Shown here one piece after another: positions 13,196 to 14,274 of a DNA stretch of 14,274 nucleotides. Source of the stretch: FEN-1250 sp039918615 (GTDB taxonomy: Bacteria > Gemmatimonadota > Gemmatimonadetes > Gemmatimonadales > Gemmatimonadaceae); NCBI GenBank assembly GCA_039918615.1, contig JBDSHG010000148.1:1-14274 (forward strand). The letters are read 5' to 3'. The number at the start of each line of letters is the position of its first letter. Position 1 is the stretch's first letter. The notes beneath the pieces were generated by a model. It had not been told where the DNA came from and made no database searches. It saw only the letters and a program-made list of their open reading frames with translations. A program made the position numbers and the translations under genes.

Positions 13196-14274
13196 CTAGC
13201 GCTGCACGGCGGCGATCTTCGCCTGCAGCCGCGGCACGCCATTCCACTCGTCGCGCTCGAGGCGGTAAGCGATGTCGAATGGAGTGGAAATGTCGAGCTC
13301 GCTCGCCAGCGCGGCCATCCCCCACCCGATCGCCTCGATCTCTCCGCTGTCGGTGCGGAGACGGAGCTTGAGATGCCCATCGCCCATCACGCGCGCCGGC
13401 GCAGCGAGACGGACGCCGCGCGAGACGAGCACGGGCGTGGGATTCGACGGGCCGAACGGCTCGAAGTGGCGGAGCAGCCCCTCGAGCTCGAACGTCGCCT
13501 CCGAGAGCGGCAGCTCGAGATCGACGCGCAACTCGGCCACCAGATCACCGACCGTCAGCTGCGCGAGCGCGATCTCGTTGAAGCGTCGCGCGAGCTCGGG
13601 GACATTCTCGCGCGCGATGGTGACGCCGGCCGCCGCGCGATGTCCTCCGAAGCGGATGAGCAGGTCGCGACATTCGGTGAGCGCTCCGTGCAGGTCGAAG
13701 GCGGAGATGGACCGTCCGGATCCCTTCCCCACTTCGCCGTCCAGCGCGATCAGCAGCACGGGTCGGCCGTGCTCCTCGAGCAGCCGCGACGCGACGATGC
13801 CGATCACGCCGGGGTGCCACCCTTCCTCGGCGAGCACGATTCCGTAGGTGGCATCGAGATCGATGTCCTCGATGAGCTCGCGCGCGCGTGCGAGCGTCTT
13901 CCTGTCGACGTCCTGGCGGGTTCTGTTCAGCTCCTCGAGCTCGCGCGCAATCTCATTTGCCTCGTGCTCGCTCTCCGACATCAACAGCTCGACGCCGCGC
14001 AGCGCGTGGCCGAGCCTGCCAACGGCGTTGAGGCGCGGCGCGAGGATGAAGCCGATGCGGCCGCTGTTGAGCGGCTTCCCGTCGAGCCCCGACGACCGCA
14101 TGAGCGCACGCAGCCCGGGGTTCGGCGATTCCTTCATGACCTTGAGTCCTAAACGCGCGAGCACGCGATTCTCACCGCGGAGCGGTGCCACATCGGCGAT
14201 CGTCGCGAGCGCCACGAGATCGAGCAGCTTGTACACCTCATTCTCGTCGCCGCCCATCGCACGCGTGAGCGCGA
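13196..14274 (-). CDS. recJ: Single-stranded-DNA-specific exonuclease RecJ (5' end beyond window)
   Basis: 5'-3' single-strand DNA exonuclease used in recombination and mismatch repair; DHH-family phosphoesterase. About 358 residues of the C-terminal part are present; the frame stays open to the right edge (ALTRAMGGDENEVYKLLD...), so the true start and the DHH motif lie outside. Seen in order: LDLVALATIADVAPLRGENR, RIGFILAPRLNAVGRLG, then the DHHA1 domain with EEGWHPGVIGIVASRLLEE, GKGSGRSISAFDLHGAL and the RFGGHRAAAG loop. The RecJ OB-fold region has FEPFGPSNPTPVL. It ends with TAG at 13196-13198, five bases before rsmD. An internal ATG at 14257 is not the start because homology continues upstream of it. 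Confidence 0.95.
   Translation of the reverse strand, partial: ALTRAMGGDENEVYKLLDLVALATIADVAPLRGENRVLARLGLKVMKESPNPGLRALMRSSGLDGKPLNSGRIGFILAPRLNAVGRLGHALRGVELLMSESEHEANEIARELEELNRTRQDVDRKTLARARELIEDIDLDATYGIVLAEEGWHPGVIGIVASRLLEEHGRPVLLIALDGEVGKGSGRSISAFDLHGALTECRDLLIRFGGHRAAAGVTIARENVPELARRFNEIALAQLTVGDLVAELRVDLELPLSEATFELEGLLRHFEPFGPSNPTPVLVSRGVRLAAPARVMGDGHLKLRLRTDSGEIEAIGWGMAALASELDISTPFDIAYRLERDEWNGVPRLQAKIAAVQR

Overview
The window is a gene-dense, GC-rich bacterial chromosome segment with short intergenic gaps and no tRNA, rRNA, mobile element or CRISPR array that I can see. Gene content (infC-rpmI-rplT-pheS-pheT, a Rex redox repressor, an RsbV/RsbW/SpoIIE-type module, rsmA, coaD, rsmD, recJ) is housekeeping plus regulation. 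The codon bias and protein style (very GC-rich, Arg/Ala-rich, with a Rex repressor in a Gram-negative-like background) make me lean towards Gemmatimonadota, but this is inference from memory and not proven by any single marker.

Left part (1-4790), all minus strand: a promoter at 4761-4788, a leader of about 180 nt ending in a strong intrinsic-terminator-like hairpin, then infC (translation starting at ATT, as in E. coli), rpmI, rplT, a second GC-rich hairpin, pheS and pheT. PheT runs off the left edge. This is the classic translation-factor / L35-L20 / Phe-tRNA synthetase operon, with two candidate attenuation points.

Middle (4785-8650): on the minus strand, arginine deiminase, a DEDDh 3'-5' exonuclease with an extra N-terminal domain, and a YtnP-like metallo-beta-lactamase-fold hydrolase form a tight gene string (16-nt gap, then a 4-nt overlap). 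Diverging from it on the plus strand is rex. A perfect Rex-operator palindrome, TTGTGAA-N4-TTCACAA, sits exactly over the rex start codon in the short space shared with the arginine deiminase gene. It suggests rex autoregulation and possibly NADH/NAD+ control of arginine deiminase.

Right part (8750-14274), all minus strand: recJ (5' end beyond the right edge), rsmD and coaD form one string. After a 177-bp gap comes a partner-switching cassette in the order STAS antagonist, HATPase anti-sigma kinase, GAF-SpoIIE phosphatase, followed 11 nt later by rsmA, which is convergent with rex. No sigma factor lies in the window, so the target of the switch is unknown.

The most informative observations are regulatory: the Rex operator over the rex start, the infC leader with its ATT start, and the rplT-pheS hairpin. 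I see no wholly new system. The pairing of arginine deiminase with Rex and the orphan partner-switching cassette are the best candidates for new biology.
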